A DNA stretch of 64,000 nucleotides. Source: Streptomyces sp. CHD11 (GTDB lineage: Bacteria > Actinomycetota > Actinomycetes > Streptomycetales > Streptomycetaceae). Of the stretch, positions 18,704-26,882 are shown in pieces (the first letter of the stretch is position 1; each line of letters opens with the position of its first letter). Position numbers and translations under genes: made by a program. A model generated the notes under the pieces. The model saw only the letters and a program-made list of their open reading frames with translations. It was not told the origin of the DNA and made no database searches. The stretch lies in assembly GCF_018638295.1 (NCBI RefSeq), contig NZ_JABTTS010000014.1, positions 62,001 to 126,000 on the forward strand, written 5' to 3'.

Positions 18704-19249
18704 TCAGTGTTTCGTGCCCGGTCTGCGGGGGCGGAGGCGGTCGCGGATGACGCTCACGGCCGCTTCCGCGTCGTCCACGGTGACCGTGAAGGTGTGACCG
18801 TCCCACAGCTGCAGGACGACTCCCTCGCCGCGGCGCACGACGACCGCCGTGCCCTTCTCGGGCCGCCAGCGGTATCCCCAGCCGCCCCAGTGCCGCGGGG
18901 TGACGTGCGGGGCGAACTCCGCGCCGGCCACGTGCGACAGCGGGATGCGGCGGCGTGGCAGGCCGATGTGCCCGCAGCGCACCTCCAGATGGTCCTCGTC
19001 GACCCGCAGCGCGACATGCACGAACGCCAGGGTGCCGAACAGGACGAGCAGCCCGGCGGCGATGCAGCCGACGACGGCCATGGCCAGCGGAGCGACGCCG
19101 GTCGTCCACGCGGAGTCGACGGCCAGCGCGATCCCGAGCGCCATGCAGGCGGCGCCGATCAGCGCCAGCAGCCACTGGAAGCGACCGGTGGCGCGACCGG
19201 TCCAGACCTCGGTGTACGGGGCGGGCTCACCGTGTCGGGGGTCCCTCAT
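18704..19249 (-). CDS. Two-helix membrane protein with C-terminal PH-like domain, unknown function
   Basis: 181 residues from the ATG at 19249. Two hydrophobic segments at about 24-42 and 47-75 (LLALIGAACMALGIALAV and AVVGCIAAGLLVLFG) are followed by a soluble beta-rich domain (LEVRCGHIGLPRRRIPLSHV to the C-terminus) that resembles bacterial PH-like domains of small streptomycete membrane proteins. The open frame continues upstream, but that part is Arg-rich and antisense to other features. No enzymatic motif. Confidence 0.75.
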   Translation of the reverse strand: MRDPRHGEPAPYTEVWTGRATGRFQWLLALIGAACMALGIALAVDSAWTTGVAPLAMAVVGCIAAGLLVLFGTLAFVHVALRVDEDHLEVRCGHIGLPRRRIPLSHVAGAEFAPHVTPRHWGGWGYRWRPEKGTAVVVRRGEGVVLQLWDGHTFTVTVDDAEAAVSVIRDRLRPRRPGTKH

Positions 19250-19299
19250 GGCTTTGAGGTTACTCAGGATTCTCCGGGTCGGTACCGCGTGGCACGGCG

Positions 19300-20094
19300 T
19301 TACTGGGCCGTACGGGCGGGAGCGAGCCGCTGGAGCAGCCTGCCTTCGGCGTAGGTGAGGGCGGTGAGGGGGAGCGTGCCCTCGCGTCCGCTCAGCAGCG
19401 TCGTCAGGGTGCCGCTCGCGGGTGCTCCGGCGGCGGGGTGTTCGCCGAGGCGGCGCAGTGCCTGGGCGGCCACCGCCCCCGCGGAGCCGTGCAGGGCGAG
19501 CGCCGGGCGGCCGGGGCGCTGCACGGCGGCCCGGATGCGCTCGCCCACGAGTTCGTAGTGGGTGCAGCCGAGGACCACGGTCGTCACGTCGTCGGGGGTG
19601 AGCGCGGCGGCCGCGGCGACGGCGGCGTCGATCGCCGTCTCGTCGGCGCGCTCCACGGCCTCGGCGAGCCCCCGGCACGGGACCTCGGTGACGGTCACGC
19701 CGCCGGCGAAGTTCTCGATCAGGTCGCGCTGGTAGGGGCTGCCGGTCGTGGCGGGCGTCGCCCAGATCGCGAGCGGTCCGCCGCCGGCCGCGGCCGGCTT
19801 GATCGCCGGGACGGTGCCGATGACCGGCAGTGCGGGTTCGAGGCGGGCGCGCAGGGCGGTGAGGGCGTGCACCGTGGCGGTGTTGCAGCCGACGATCAGT
19901 GCGTCGGGGCGGTGCGCCGCCGCGGCCTCGGCGACGGCGAGGGCGCGTTCGGTGAGGTCCTGCGGAGTCCTCGGTCCCCAGGGCATGCCGTCGGGGTCGA
20001 GGGAGAGGACGAGATCGGCGTCGGGGCGCAGACGCCGTACCGCGGCGGTGGCCGCCAGCAGCCCGATTCCGGAGTCCATGAGCGCGATCTTCAC
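19300..20094 (-). CDS. Aspartate/glutamate racemase-family protein (MurI-like)
   Basis: 264 residues from a GTG start. The N-terminus IALMDSGIGLLAA matches FDSGVGGLTV of glutamate racemases. Both catalytic cysteines are present, in VGCNTATVHAL and LGCTHYEL, so an active cofactor-independent racemase is likely. Streptomyces usually has a MurI elsewhere, so this may be a paralogue with another substrate. A TATCGT element ends 6 bases before the GTG, so the mRNA is probably leaderless; the longer in-frame start at 20151 would cover that promoter. Divergent from the HpnB-like glycosyltransferase. Confidence 0.82.
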   Translation of the reverse strand: MKIALMDSGIGLLAATAAVRRLRPDADLVLSLDPDGMPWGPRTPQDLTERALAVAEAAAAHRPDALIVGCNTATVHALTALRARLEPALPVIGTVPAIKPAAAGGGPLAIWATPATTGSPYQRDLIENFAGGVTVTEVPCRGLAEAVERADETAIDAAVAAAAALTPDDVTTVVLGCTHYELVGERIRAAVQRPGRPALALHGSAGAVAAQALRRLGEHPAAGAPASGTLTTLLSGREGTLPLTALTYAEGRLLQRLAPARTAQ

Positions 20095-20151
20095 CCGGTC
20101 ACGATAGACGATGAGCCGCTCGGCGGCCGGGCCGTGGGGGACACTGCGCAC

Positions 20152-21327
20152 GTGAGCGCCATCGTGTGGAGTGCCGCCGGATCACTCGTCGCCTGGCTGT
20201 GGCTGCTGCTCTGCCAGGGCTGGTTCTGGCGTACGGATGTCCGGCTTCCGCCGCTGCGGGACCCGGACGACTGGCCGGACGTGTGTGTCGTCGTTCCCGC
20301 ACGGGACGAGGCGGAGGTGCTGCCCGCGAGCCTGCCGTCGGTGCTCGCCCAGGACTATCCGGGCCGGGCCGAGGTCTTCCTCGTCGACGACGGCAGCACG
20401 GACGGTACCGGGGAGATCGCGCGCGAGCTCGCGCGGCGGCACGGCGGACTGCCGCTCACGGTGGGCTCGCCGGGAGATCCGCCGGCCGGCTGGACCGGCA
20501 AGCTGTGGGCCGTGCGGCACGGCATGGCGCTGGCACGCACGCGTGACCCGGAGTACCTGCTGCTGACGGACGCCGACATCGCGCACGCCCCGGACAGTCT
20601 GCGCCGGCTGGTGGCGGCCGCCCGCGGCGGTGGCTTCGACGTGGTGTCGCAGATGGCCCGACTGCGGGTGGAGAGCCGCTGGGAACGCATGGTCGTGCCG
20701 GCCTTCGTCTACTTCTTCGCGCAGTTGTATCCGTTCCGCCGGATCGGCGGGGACGGGACCCGCACGGCGGCCGCGGCCGGCGGCTGTGTGCTGCTGAGCG
20801 CCGGGGCGGCCGCGCGGGCGCGGATCCCGGACGCCATCCGGCAGGCCGTCATCGACGACGTCGCCCTCGCCCGCGCGGTCAAACGGAGCGGTGGCCGCGT
20901 CTGGCTGGGTCTCGCGGACGGGGTGGACAGCGTGCGTCCGTATCCGCGGCTGCACGATCTGTGGCGCATGGTGTCGCGCAGCGCGTACGCGCAACTGCGG
21001 CACAGCCCCCTGCTGCTGCTGGGCACGGTCGCCGGGCTGGCGCTGGTGTACTTGGTACCGCCCGTGGCGGTGGCCGCGGGCGCGGTGACGGGGAGCGCGG
21101 GCGCCGCGGTCCCGGGCGCCGCGGCCTGGCTCGTGATGTCGGGGACGTACGTCCCGCTGCTCCGCTACTACCGGCAGCCGCTGTGGCTCGCTCCCCTGCT
21201 GCCGTTCACCGCGGCGCTGTACCTGCTGATGACGGTGGACTCGGCGGTACAGCACCACCGGGGACGCGGTGCGGCCTGGAAGGGCCGCACCTATGCCCGT
21301 CCGACGGCCGTGCGCGACGAGGGCTGA
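20152..21327 (+). CDS. Family 2 glycosyltransferase, HpnB-like (hopene-associated)
   Basis: 391 residues, GTG start. One N-terminal membrane helix (about 4-22), a GT-A domain with VVVPARDEAEVLP, VDDGSTDGT and the metal-binding LLTDADIAH, then a QxxRW-like region and three or four C-terminal membrane helices. This layout and the opening SLVAWLWLLLCQGWFWR match hopanoid-associated HpnB proteins. No other hopanoid gene is visible in the window. It is convergent with the TerD gene, only 7 bp apart. Confidence 0.82.
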   Translation: MSAIVWSAAGSLVAWLWLLLCQGWFWRTDVRLPPLRDPDDWPDVCVVVPARDEAEVLPASLPSVLAQDYPGRAEVFLVDDGSTDGTGEIARELARRHGGLPLTVGSPGDPPAGWTGKLWAVRHGMALARTRDPEYLLLTDADIAHAPDSLRRLVAAARGGGFDVVSQMARLRVESRWERMVVPAFVYFFAQLYPFRRIGGDGTRTAAAAGGCVLLSAGAAARARIPDAIRQAVIDDVALARAVKRSGGRVWLGLADGVDSVRPYPRLHDLWRMVSRSAYAQLRHSPLLLLGTVAGLALVYLVPPVAVAAGAVTGSAGAAVPGAAAWLVMSGTYVPLLRYYRQPLWLAPLLPFTAALYLLMTVDSAVQHHRGRGAAWKGRTYARPTAVRDEG

Positions 21328-21334
21328 GCGGCCG

Positions 21335-22609
21335 TCACTTGCGTCCGGGGGTCCAGTTCATGCCCCATCCGTAGGCGTGATCGACGGTGCGCTGGGGGCT
21401 CACCCCGCGCTCCGGGACGAGATAGCGGGCCTCCCGCCGGACGACGAGTTCACCGCCGCCGGTGTTGGTGATCAGGGCGAGCGCGCAGACCGTCGAGGGG
21501 ACCGTGCACTCGTCGAGGGAGAAGTCGATCGCCGCGCCGTGCTGCGGCTGCAGGGTGACCGTGGCGTTCAGATCGGCGAAGGAGCGGGCGCCCTCGTAGA
21601 TCGTGACGAAGACGAGGACGCGCCGGAGCTGGTGTTTCTGGTCGAGGTTGACGGTGAGGTTCTCACCGGTCGACACCGCGCCGGTGCGGTCGTCGCCGTC
21701 CAGGTGGATGAACGGCGACTGGTGCAGGGATCCGAAGGCGTTGCCGAGGGCCTGGACGACGCCCTTCCTGCCGTCGGTGAGTTCGTACAGGGCGCACAGG
21801 TCGAGATCGAGGTCGGAGTGCATGGCGACCGACCGGCCCAGTTTCCCGGCCCAGCCGGAGAACTGTTTGCGTACCTGCCAGTTGAGGTTCACGTGCAGGG
21901 CGCCGGAGGTACCGCCCTGTTTGGTCAGCGAGACCGAGGGGGCGGCCTTGGTGAGCGTGACCTTGGTCAGGCGGACCGGAGCGGGGGCGGCGGCCGGCGG
22001 GGGCGGGGCGGCCGGCGGAGCCGGAGGCGCGGTGACCCGGGGCGGCGCAGCCGACGGCACCGGGGCCGGCGGGGCGGGGCGTGGCGGTTCGTCCACGCTG
22101 ATGCCGTAGTCGGTGGCGAGGCCCCCGAGCCCGCTGCTGTAGCCCTGGCCGACGGCGCGGAACTTCCAGGCGCCCTGGCGCCGGTAGAACTCGCCGAGCA
22201 CGAACGCCGTCTCCGTGGTGGCTCCCGCGCTGTCGAAGCGCGCCGCCACGGTGCCGCTCGCCGCGTCCTTGACCTCGACGTACAGATCCGGGACCTGGCC
22301 GAACGCGCCGCCGTCGCAGGAGGCGGCGAGGATCACGGTCTCGATGCCGGATTCCACGCGCGCGAGGTCGACGAGCAGGGTGTCGGTGGTCCGGCCTCCG
22401 GTGTCCCGCTTGCCCTCGTGCCGGACGGCGCCGGAGGAGTGGGCGGGCTGGTTGTAGAAGACGAAGTCGCTGTCGGAACGGACCTTCCCGCCGGCCAGCA
22501 GCAGCGCCGAGGCGTCCGCGTCGGGCACGCCGGGGCCGGAGCCCCAGCCCACCTCCACCCTCAGTGCCGTGGCCGGCACCGGCGTGTTCGATCCTTTCGA
22601 CATTGACAT
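21335..22609 (-). CDS. Tandem TerD-domain protein
   Basis: 424 residues with two TerD domains (about 1-185 and 235-424). The first has DADASALLL and the acidic FVFYNQP segment; the second [12 protein letters not shown] and [11 protein letters not shown]. These are the Asp-rich Ca2+-binding signatures of the tellurite-resistance/stress TerD family. A Pro/Ala-rich linker (about 190-228) joins them. Three ATGs compete (22603, 22609, 22621); 22609 is my choice, and none has a strong Shine-Dalgarno. Family proteins link metal or chemical stress to the envelope, but the mechanism is unsettled. Confidence 0.87.
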   Translation of the reverse strand: MSMSKGSNTPVPATALRVEVGWGSGPGVPDADASALLLAGGKVRSDSDFVFYNQPAHSSGAVRHEGKRDTGGRTTDTLLVDLARVESGIETVILAASCDGGAFGQVPDLYVEVKDAASGTVAARFDSAGATTETAFVLGEFYRRQGAWKFRAVGQGYSSGLGGLATDYGISVDEPPRPAPPAPVPSAAPPRVTAPPAPPAAPPPPAAAPAPVRLTKVTLTKAAPSVSLTKQGGTSGALHVNLNWQVRKQFSGWAGKLGRSVAMHSDLDLDLCALYELTDGRKGVVQALGNAFGSLHQSPFIHLDGDDRTGAVSTGENLTVNLDQKHQLRRVLVFVTIYEGARSFADLNATVTLQPQHGAAIDFSLDECTVPSTVCALALITNTGGGELVVRREARYLVPERGVSPQRTVDHAYGWGMNWTPGRK

Positions 22610-22621
22610 GTTCGCCCCCAT

Positions 22622-22898
22622 CGCGGTTGACCTCGCGCCGGACCGGCTCCCGGCTTCCGTCGTTCTTCGTCCGCACAACCTATTCCCCCGGGCCGGGAAC
22701 TCCCACGGGGAGCCCGGGAAACCGCGGGTCGACCGCCGGTAACCGGTCCGGAACTCGGCCTTTACACGAAATATGCTCAGCGGATTGCCCGTTTTCCCCA
22801 TGTTCGCTCATATTAGCGATCCCGGGTCACGGAGGCCGCAGAAAACAACCCTCTTACCGGTCTCCCCAAAAGCACATCGTGGGCTTAACTTATGTGCC
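22622..22898. promoter_or_regulatory. Divergent AT-rich promoter region
   Basis: About 280 bp between the TerD gene and a small-protein gene, clearly AT-richer than its surroundings from 22740 to 22895 (CTTTACACGAAATATG and CATATTAGCG). A TAACTT element at 22886-22891 stands 7 bases before the ATG at 22899, suggesting a leaderless transcript to the right. Confidence 0.5.
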
Positions 22899-23327
22899 AT
22901 GACCTCCCCCCGCTCCACGTATGGCGGCGGCTACTACTCCGCCTCCTTCCCGGACACTCCGATCTACGACTCGCTCGTGGCCGAGCGGGGCACCCCGCAG
23001 ATCGCCCCGATCCGGGTCCCCGCCGCGTACGAGGCGCCGGTCAGTCATCTGCCCGCGCTTCCCTCGGCGTTGCCCGCCCTCCCGGCGGCTCCCTCCCAGT
23101 CCGCCTACGGCTATCCGCAGGCACAGCAGCCCGCGCCGCTGCAGCACGCGCACACCGCCTACATCCCGCAGCAGACCACCGCGCCGCGCGGCTACCCCGG
23201 CCCCCAGCCGCAGCCGCCGCGTCAGGGCCCGCCTGCCGGTTACGAGGCGATGCGCCCCGCGGCTCCCCGGCCGGCTCCCGCGCCGTACCAGGAGCCGTAC
23301 AACAGCCAGCAGTACCGCGGGTACTGA
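22899..23327 (+). CDS. Small Pro/Gln/Tyr-rich conserved Streptomyces protein (DUF6643-like)
   Basis: 142 residues beginning MTSPRSTYGGGYYSASFPD, a conserved opening I know from Streptomyces DUF6643 proteins. After residue 60 it is low-complexity, rich in Pro, Ala, Gln and Tyr, ending in an NSQQYRGY tail. No catalytic motif and no signal peptide. Probably leaderless. Function unknown. Confidence 0.78.
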   Translation: MTSPRSTYGGGYYSASFPDTPIYDSLVAERGTPQIAPIRVPAAYEAPVSHLPALPSALPALPAAPSQSAYGYPQAQQPAPLQHAHTAYIPQQTTAPRGYPGPQPQPPRQGPPAGYEAMRPAAPRPAPAPYQEPYNSQQYRGY

Positions 23328-23368
23328 GCCCTCCCGGGGCCGTCGGTGCCGGATGGCACGATGGCCCC

Positions 23369-24223
23369 ATGGGAAAGGCGCGCCTGCACTCGATCCACGT
23401 TCATCCGGTCAAGGGCTTCCGGAGCCTGCCGCTCCGGGAGGTCGCCGTGGAGCCCTGGGGTCCGGCCGGGGACCGGCGCTGGATGCTGATCGACGACGGG
23501 GGAAAGGTCGTCACCCAGCGCCGCCATCCGCGTCTGGCCCTGGCCGCCGCCGAGCTCCTGCCCGGCGGCGGTGTCCGGCTGTCCGCGCCCGGCTCCGGCG
23601 CGGTGACGGCCCGCGTGCCGGCGCCCGGCAGGACCCTCCCGGTGGTTCTCTTCGGTGACAAGGTCGAGGCGGTGCCGGCCGAGGACGACGCGGTGCACGC
23701 GTGGTGCAGTGCCCACCTCGGCGTCCCGGTGCGGCTGGTGCATCTGGACGACCCGGCCACGCGCAGACCGGTGGATCCCGATTTCGCCCTGCCGGGCGAG
23801 ACGGTCTCGTTCGCCGACGGCTACCCGCTGCTGCTCACCACGACGGCCTCCCTCGAGCGCCTCAACGCCCTGATCGCCGAGGGGGAACACCGGGCCGAGG
23901 GCCCGCTGCCGATGAACCGCTTCCGGCCGAACGTGGTGATCGAGGGCACCGACCCCTGGGAGGAGGAGCGGTGGACGCGCGTCACCATCGGTGAGGTGCC
24001 CTTCCGCGTCGCCAAGCCGAGCGGCCGGTGCGTGGTGACCACCACGGACCAGCACACCGCCCGGCGCGGGAAGGAGCCCCTGCACTCGCTGGCCGCCCGC
24101 CGGCGGCCCGACGGCAGGCTCGTCTTCGGGCAGAATCTGGTGCCCCTCTCCCCCGGCACCCTCAGGGTCGGCGACCGTGTCGAGGCCGGACGGCGGTCGC
24201 CGGACGGGCCCGCGGACGGCTGA
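23369..24223 (+). CDS. MOSC-domain protein (mARC/YcbX-like)
   Basis: 284 residues. An N-terminal MOSC beta-barrel domain (HVHPVKGFRSLPLREVAVEP, then GDRRWMLID) is followed by the MOSC domain with NRFRPNVVIEG and the Mo-ligand cysteine in GRCVVTTTD. Relatives are molybdenum-dependent reductases of N-hydroxylated compounds; electron partners are not encoded nearby. A hairpin CGGACGG/CCGTCCG (24213-24230) spans the stop codon and may end transcription. Confidence 0.87.
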   Translation: MGKARLHSIHVHPVKGFRSLPLREVAVEPWGPAGDRRWMLIDDGGKVVTQRRHPRLALAAAELLPGGGVRLSAPGSGAVTARVPAPGRTLPVVLFGDKVEAVPAEDDAVHAWCSAHLGVPVRLVHLDDPATRRPVDPDFALPGETVSFADGYPLLLTTTASLERLNALIAEGEHRAEGPLPMNRFRPNVVIEGTDPWEEERWTRVTIGEVPFRVAKPSGRCVVTTTDQHTARRGKEPLHSLAARRRPDGRLVFGQNLVPLSPGTLRVGDRVEAGRRSPDGPADG

Positions 24224-24442
24224 CCGTCCGGACCGGGCCCCGCCGCCGTCACGTCCGCCCCGGACCCGGCGTGGGACGCAGCGGCCCCGGGGCGGAACCG
24301 GCAGCCGGCGGCGTTCCCGCTCCGGTCAACCCGGTGTCCGTGCGCACGCTACGGTGGTCCGGCCGAACCGATCGGCGAGGAATGGCGAGAACACGGGCGG
24401 GAACGAGCCATCAGTACGACAGGGTGGGGGCACAACTCAGCC

Positions 24443-26872
24443 ATGGCACAGGGCACGGTCCAGGTGACGCACACCGGCACATCGAGGTGGCGCCGCCGCA
24501 CGGGTGAGTACGCGTCGCTCGCCGCCGCCCTGGAGGCCGCGGCCGAGGGCGACATCCTCACTGTCGCCCCGGGCACCTACCGGGAGAATCTCGTCGTCCA
24601 GCGGGCGGTGACGCTGCGCGGCCCGGAGGGCTCGCCCGGCTCGGTGCGCATCGCGCCCGTGGACGGCGTTCCGCTGACCGTGCGCGCCTCGGCGGTGGTG
24701 CGGGACCTGCATGTGGAGGGCCAGGACGCCACCGCCCCCGCCGTGCTCGTCGAGGAGGGTACTCCCGAGCTGCTCGACGTCCGCGTGGTCACCCGGTCCG
24801 CGGCCGGCATCGAGGTGCGCGGGGGTGCCCGGCCCTCGGTGCGCCGCTGCACGGTCGACAATCCGGCGGGCGTCGGCATCGCCGTACTGGATGGTGCGGG
24901 TGGGGTCTTCGAGGAGTGCGAGGTGGTCGCCGCCGGACAGGCGGGCGTCGCCGTGCGCGGCGGTGCCCACCCGCGGCTGGAGCGCTGCCGGGTGCATCAC
25001 GCCGCGGGCTCGGGCCTGACCGCCACGGGGGAGAACTCGGCGCTCGAGGCGGTGGGATGCGAGGTCTACGAGGTGCGGGGCAGCGGTGTCCAGGTCACCG
25101 CCCGCGCCACCGCGCACCTCACCGACTGCGACGTGCACCGTACGACCGGGGACGGGGTCACGCTCGACACGGACGCGGCGCTGACACTGGCCGACTGCCG
25201 GATCCACGACATCCCGGAGAACGCGGTCGATCTGCGGTCCCGCTCGGTTCTCACCCTGACCCGCACCAGCGTGCGCCGGTTCGGCCGCAACGGTCTGTCG
25301 GTGTGGGACCCGGGCACCCGCGTGGACGCCAACCAGTGCGAGATCTTCGACAGCACGGGCGACTACCCGGCGGTGTGGGTGAGCGACGGCGCCACGGTCG
25401 TACTGGACTCCTGCCGGGTCCACGACGTGCCCGACGCGCTGTTCGTCCTCGACCGCGGTTCCCGCGCGGATGTCGTGGACAGCGATCTGTCGCAGGTGCG
25501 CAACACGGCCGTGTCGGTGAGCGACGGCGCCACCGCACAGCTCGACGACTGCCGCATCAGCGAAGCGGCGACGGGCGCCTGGTTCCGCGACCACGGCAGC
25601 GGCGGCACGCTCAGCAACTGCACCCTGGAAGGCACCCAGACCGGGGTGATCGTCACCAAGGGAGCCGACCCCACCGTCGAGCGCTGCACGGTCGGTTCCC
25701 CCGCCGAGGCCGGCGTCTACGTCTCGGCCGGCGGCCGCGGCACCTTCGTGAGCTGCCGGGTCACGGGCAGCGGCGGCTACGGCTTCCACGTGATCGACGG
25801 GAGCCGTACGACGCTGCGGAAGTGCCGTACGGAGCGCTGCGCGCGGGGCGGTTACGAGTTCGCCGAGGGCGCGGACGCGGGATCCGGCGGTCCGCTCGTC
25901 GAGGACTGCACGAGCGACGAGAGCGGCAGCCCGAGCACACCCGCGGCGCCGGAGCCGGCCGTACAGGCGACGAGCGGTCCCACCGGCCTGCTGGGCACCG
26001 TTCCGGCCGCCCGGACGGCCCGGCCGGCACCTGCCGCCCCGCCCGCCGCCGAACCGGACACCCGCACGTCCAAGGCCGTGCTCGGCGAACTCGACGCGCT
26101 GGTGGGCCTGGAGAGCGTCAAGCGCGAGGTGCGCGCCCTCACCGACATGATCGAGGTGGGCCGGCGCCGGCAGCAGGCGGGACTGAAGGCGGCGTCGGTC
26201 AAACGGCATCTGGTCTTCACCGGCTCTCCCGGCACCGGCAAGACCACCGTCGCCCGTCTCTACGGCGAGATCCTCGCTTCCCTCGGAGTGCTGGAGCAGG
26301 GACACCTGGTCGAGGTGTCCCGGGTGGACCTGGTCGGCGAGCACATCGGTTCCACGGCGATCCGCACCCAGGAGGCCTTCGAGAGGGCGCGCGGCGGTGT
26401 GCTGTTCATCGACGAGGCGTACGCGCTCTCCCCGGAGGACGCCGGGCGTGACTTCGGCAAGGAGGCCATCGACACCCTGGTGAAGCTGATGGAGGACCAG
26501 CGGGACTCGGTCGTGGTGATCGTGGCCGGTTACACGGCGGAGATGGAACGGTTCCTGTCGGTCAACCCGGGTGTGGCGTCCCGTTTCTCACGGACCATCA
26601 CCTTCGGCGACTACGGCCCCGACGAACTGCTGCGGATCGTGCGGCAGCAGGCCGAGGAGCACGAGTACCGGCTGGCGCCGGGCTCGGCCGAGGCACTGCT
26701 GACGTACTTCACCGAGATGCCCAAGGGGCCCGCGTTCGGCAACGGACGCACCGCGCGGCAGACCTTCGAGGCGATGGTCGAGCGGCACGCGAGCCGGGTC
26801 GCCCAGCTCGACGAGCCGACCACCGACGATCTGACCCTCCTCTACTCCGAGGATCTGCCGCCGCTGCGCTGA
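24443..26872 (+). CDS. Right-handed beta-helix protein fused to CbxX/EccA-type AAA+ ATPase
   Basis: 809 residues. About 20-500 is a right-handed parallel beta-helix of the periplasmic-copper-binding/NosD type, with some twenty 20-25-residue turns marked by C-x-V or C-x-I strands (LERCRVHHAAGSGLTA, LDSCRVHDVPDALFV). A Pro/Ala linker leads to an AAA+ domain (about 545-809) of the CbxX/CfxQ/EccA family: Walker A GSPGTGKTT at about 594, Walker B GVLFIDEA at about 652, arginine finger in ASRFSR at about 712. No signal peptide, so cytoplasmic. EccA relatives serve type VII secretion, but no other ESX gene is visible. Convergent with the membrane hydrolase gene, 10 bp apart. Confidence 0.9.
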   Translation: MAQGTVQVTHTGTSRWRRRTGEYASLAAALEAAAEGDILTVAPGTYRENLVVQRAVTLRGPEGSPGSVRIAPVDGVPLTVRASAVVRDLHVEGQDATAPAVLVEEGTPELLDVRVVTRSAAGIEVRGGARPSVRRCTVDNPAGVGIAVLDGAGGVFEECEVVAAGQAGVAVRGGAHPRLERCRVHHAAGSGLTATGENSALEAVGCEVYEVRGSGVQVTARATAHLTDCDVHRTTGDGVTLDTDAALTLADCRIHDIPENAVDLRSRSVLTLTRTSVRRFGRNGLSVWDPGTRVDANQCEIFDSTGDYPAVWVSDGATVVLDSCRVHDVPDALFVLDRGSRADVVDSDLSQVRNTAVSVSDGATAQLDDCRISEAATGAWFRDHGSGGTLSNCTLEGTQTGVIVTKGADPTVERCTVGSPAEAGVYVSAGGRGTFVSCRVTGSGGYGFHVIDGSRTTLRKCRTERCARGGYEFAEGADAGSGGPLVEDCTSDESGSPSTPAAPEPAVQATSGPTGLLGTVPAARTARPAPAAPPAAEPDTRTSKAVLGELDALVGLESVKREVRALTDMIEVGRRRQQAGLKAASVKRHLVFTGSPGTGKTTVARLYGEILASLGVLEQGHLVEVSRVDLVGEHIGSTAIRTQEAFERARGGVLFIDEAYALSPEDAGRDFGKEAIDTLVKLMEDQRDSVVVIVAGYTAEMERFLSVNPGVASRFSRTITFGDYGPDELLRIVRQQAEEHEYRLAPGSAEALLTYFTEMPKGPAFGNGRTARQTFEAMVERHASRVAQLDEPTTDDLTLLYSEDLPPLR

Positions 26873-26882
26873 GCGGGGCACC

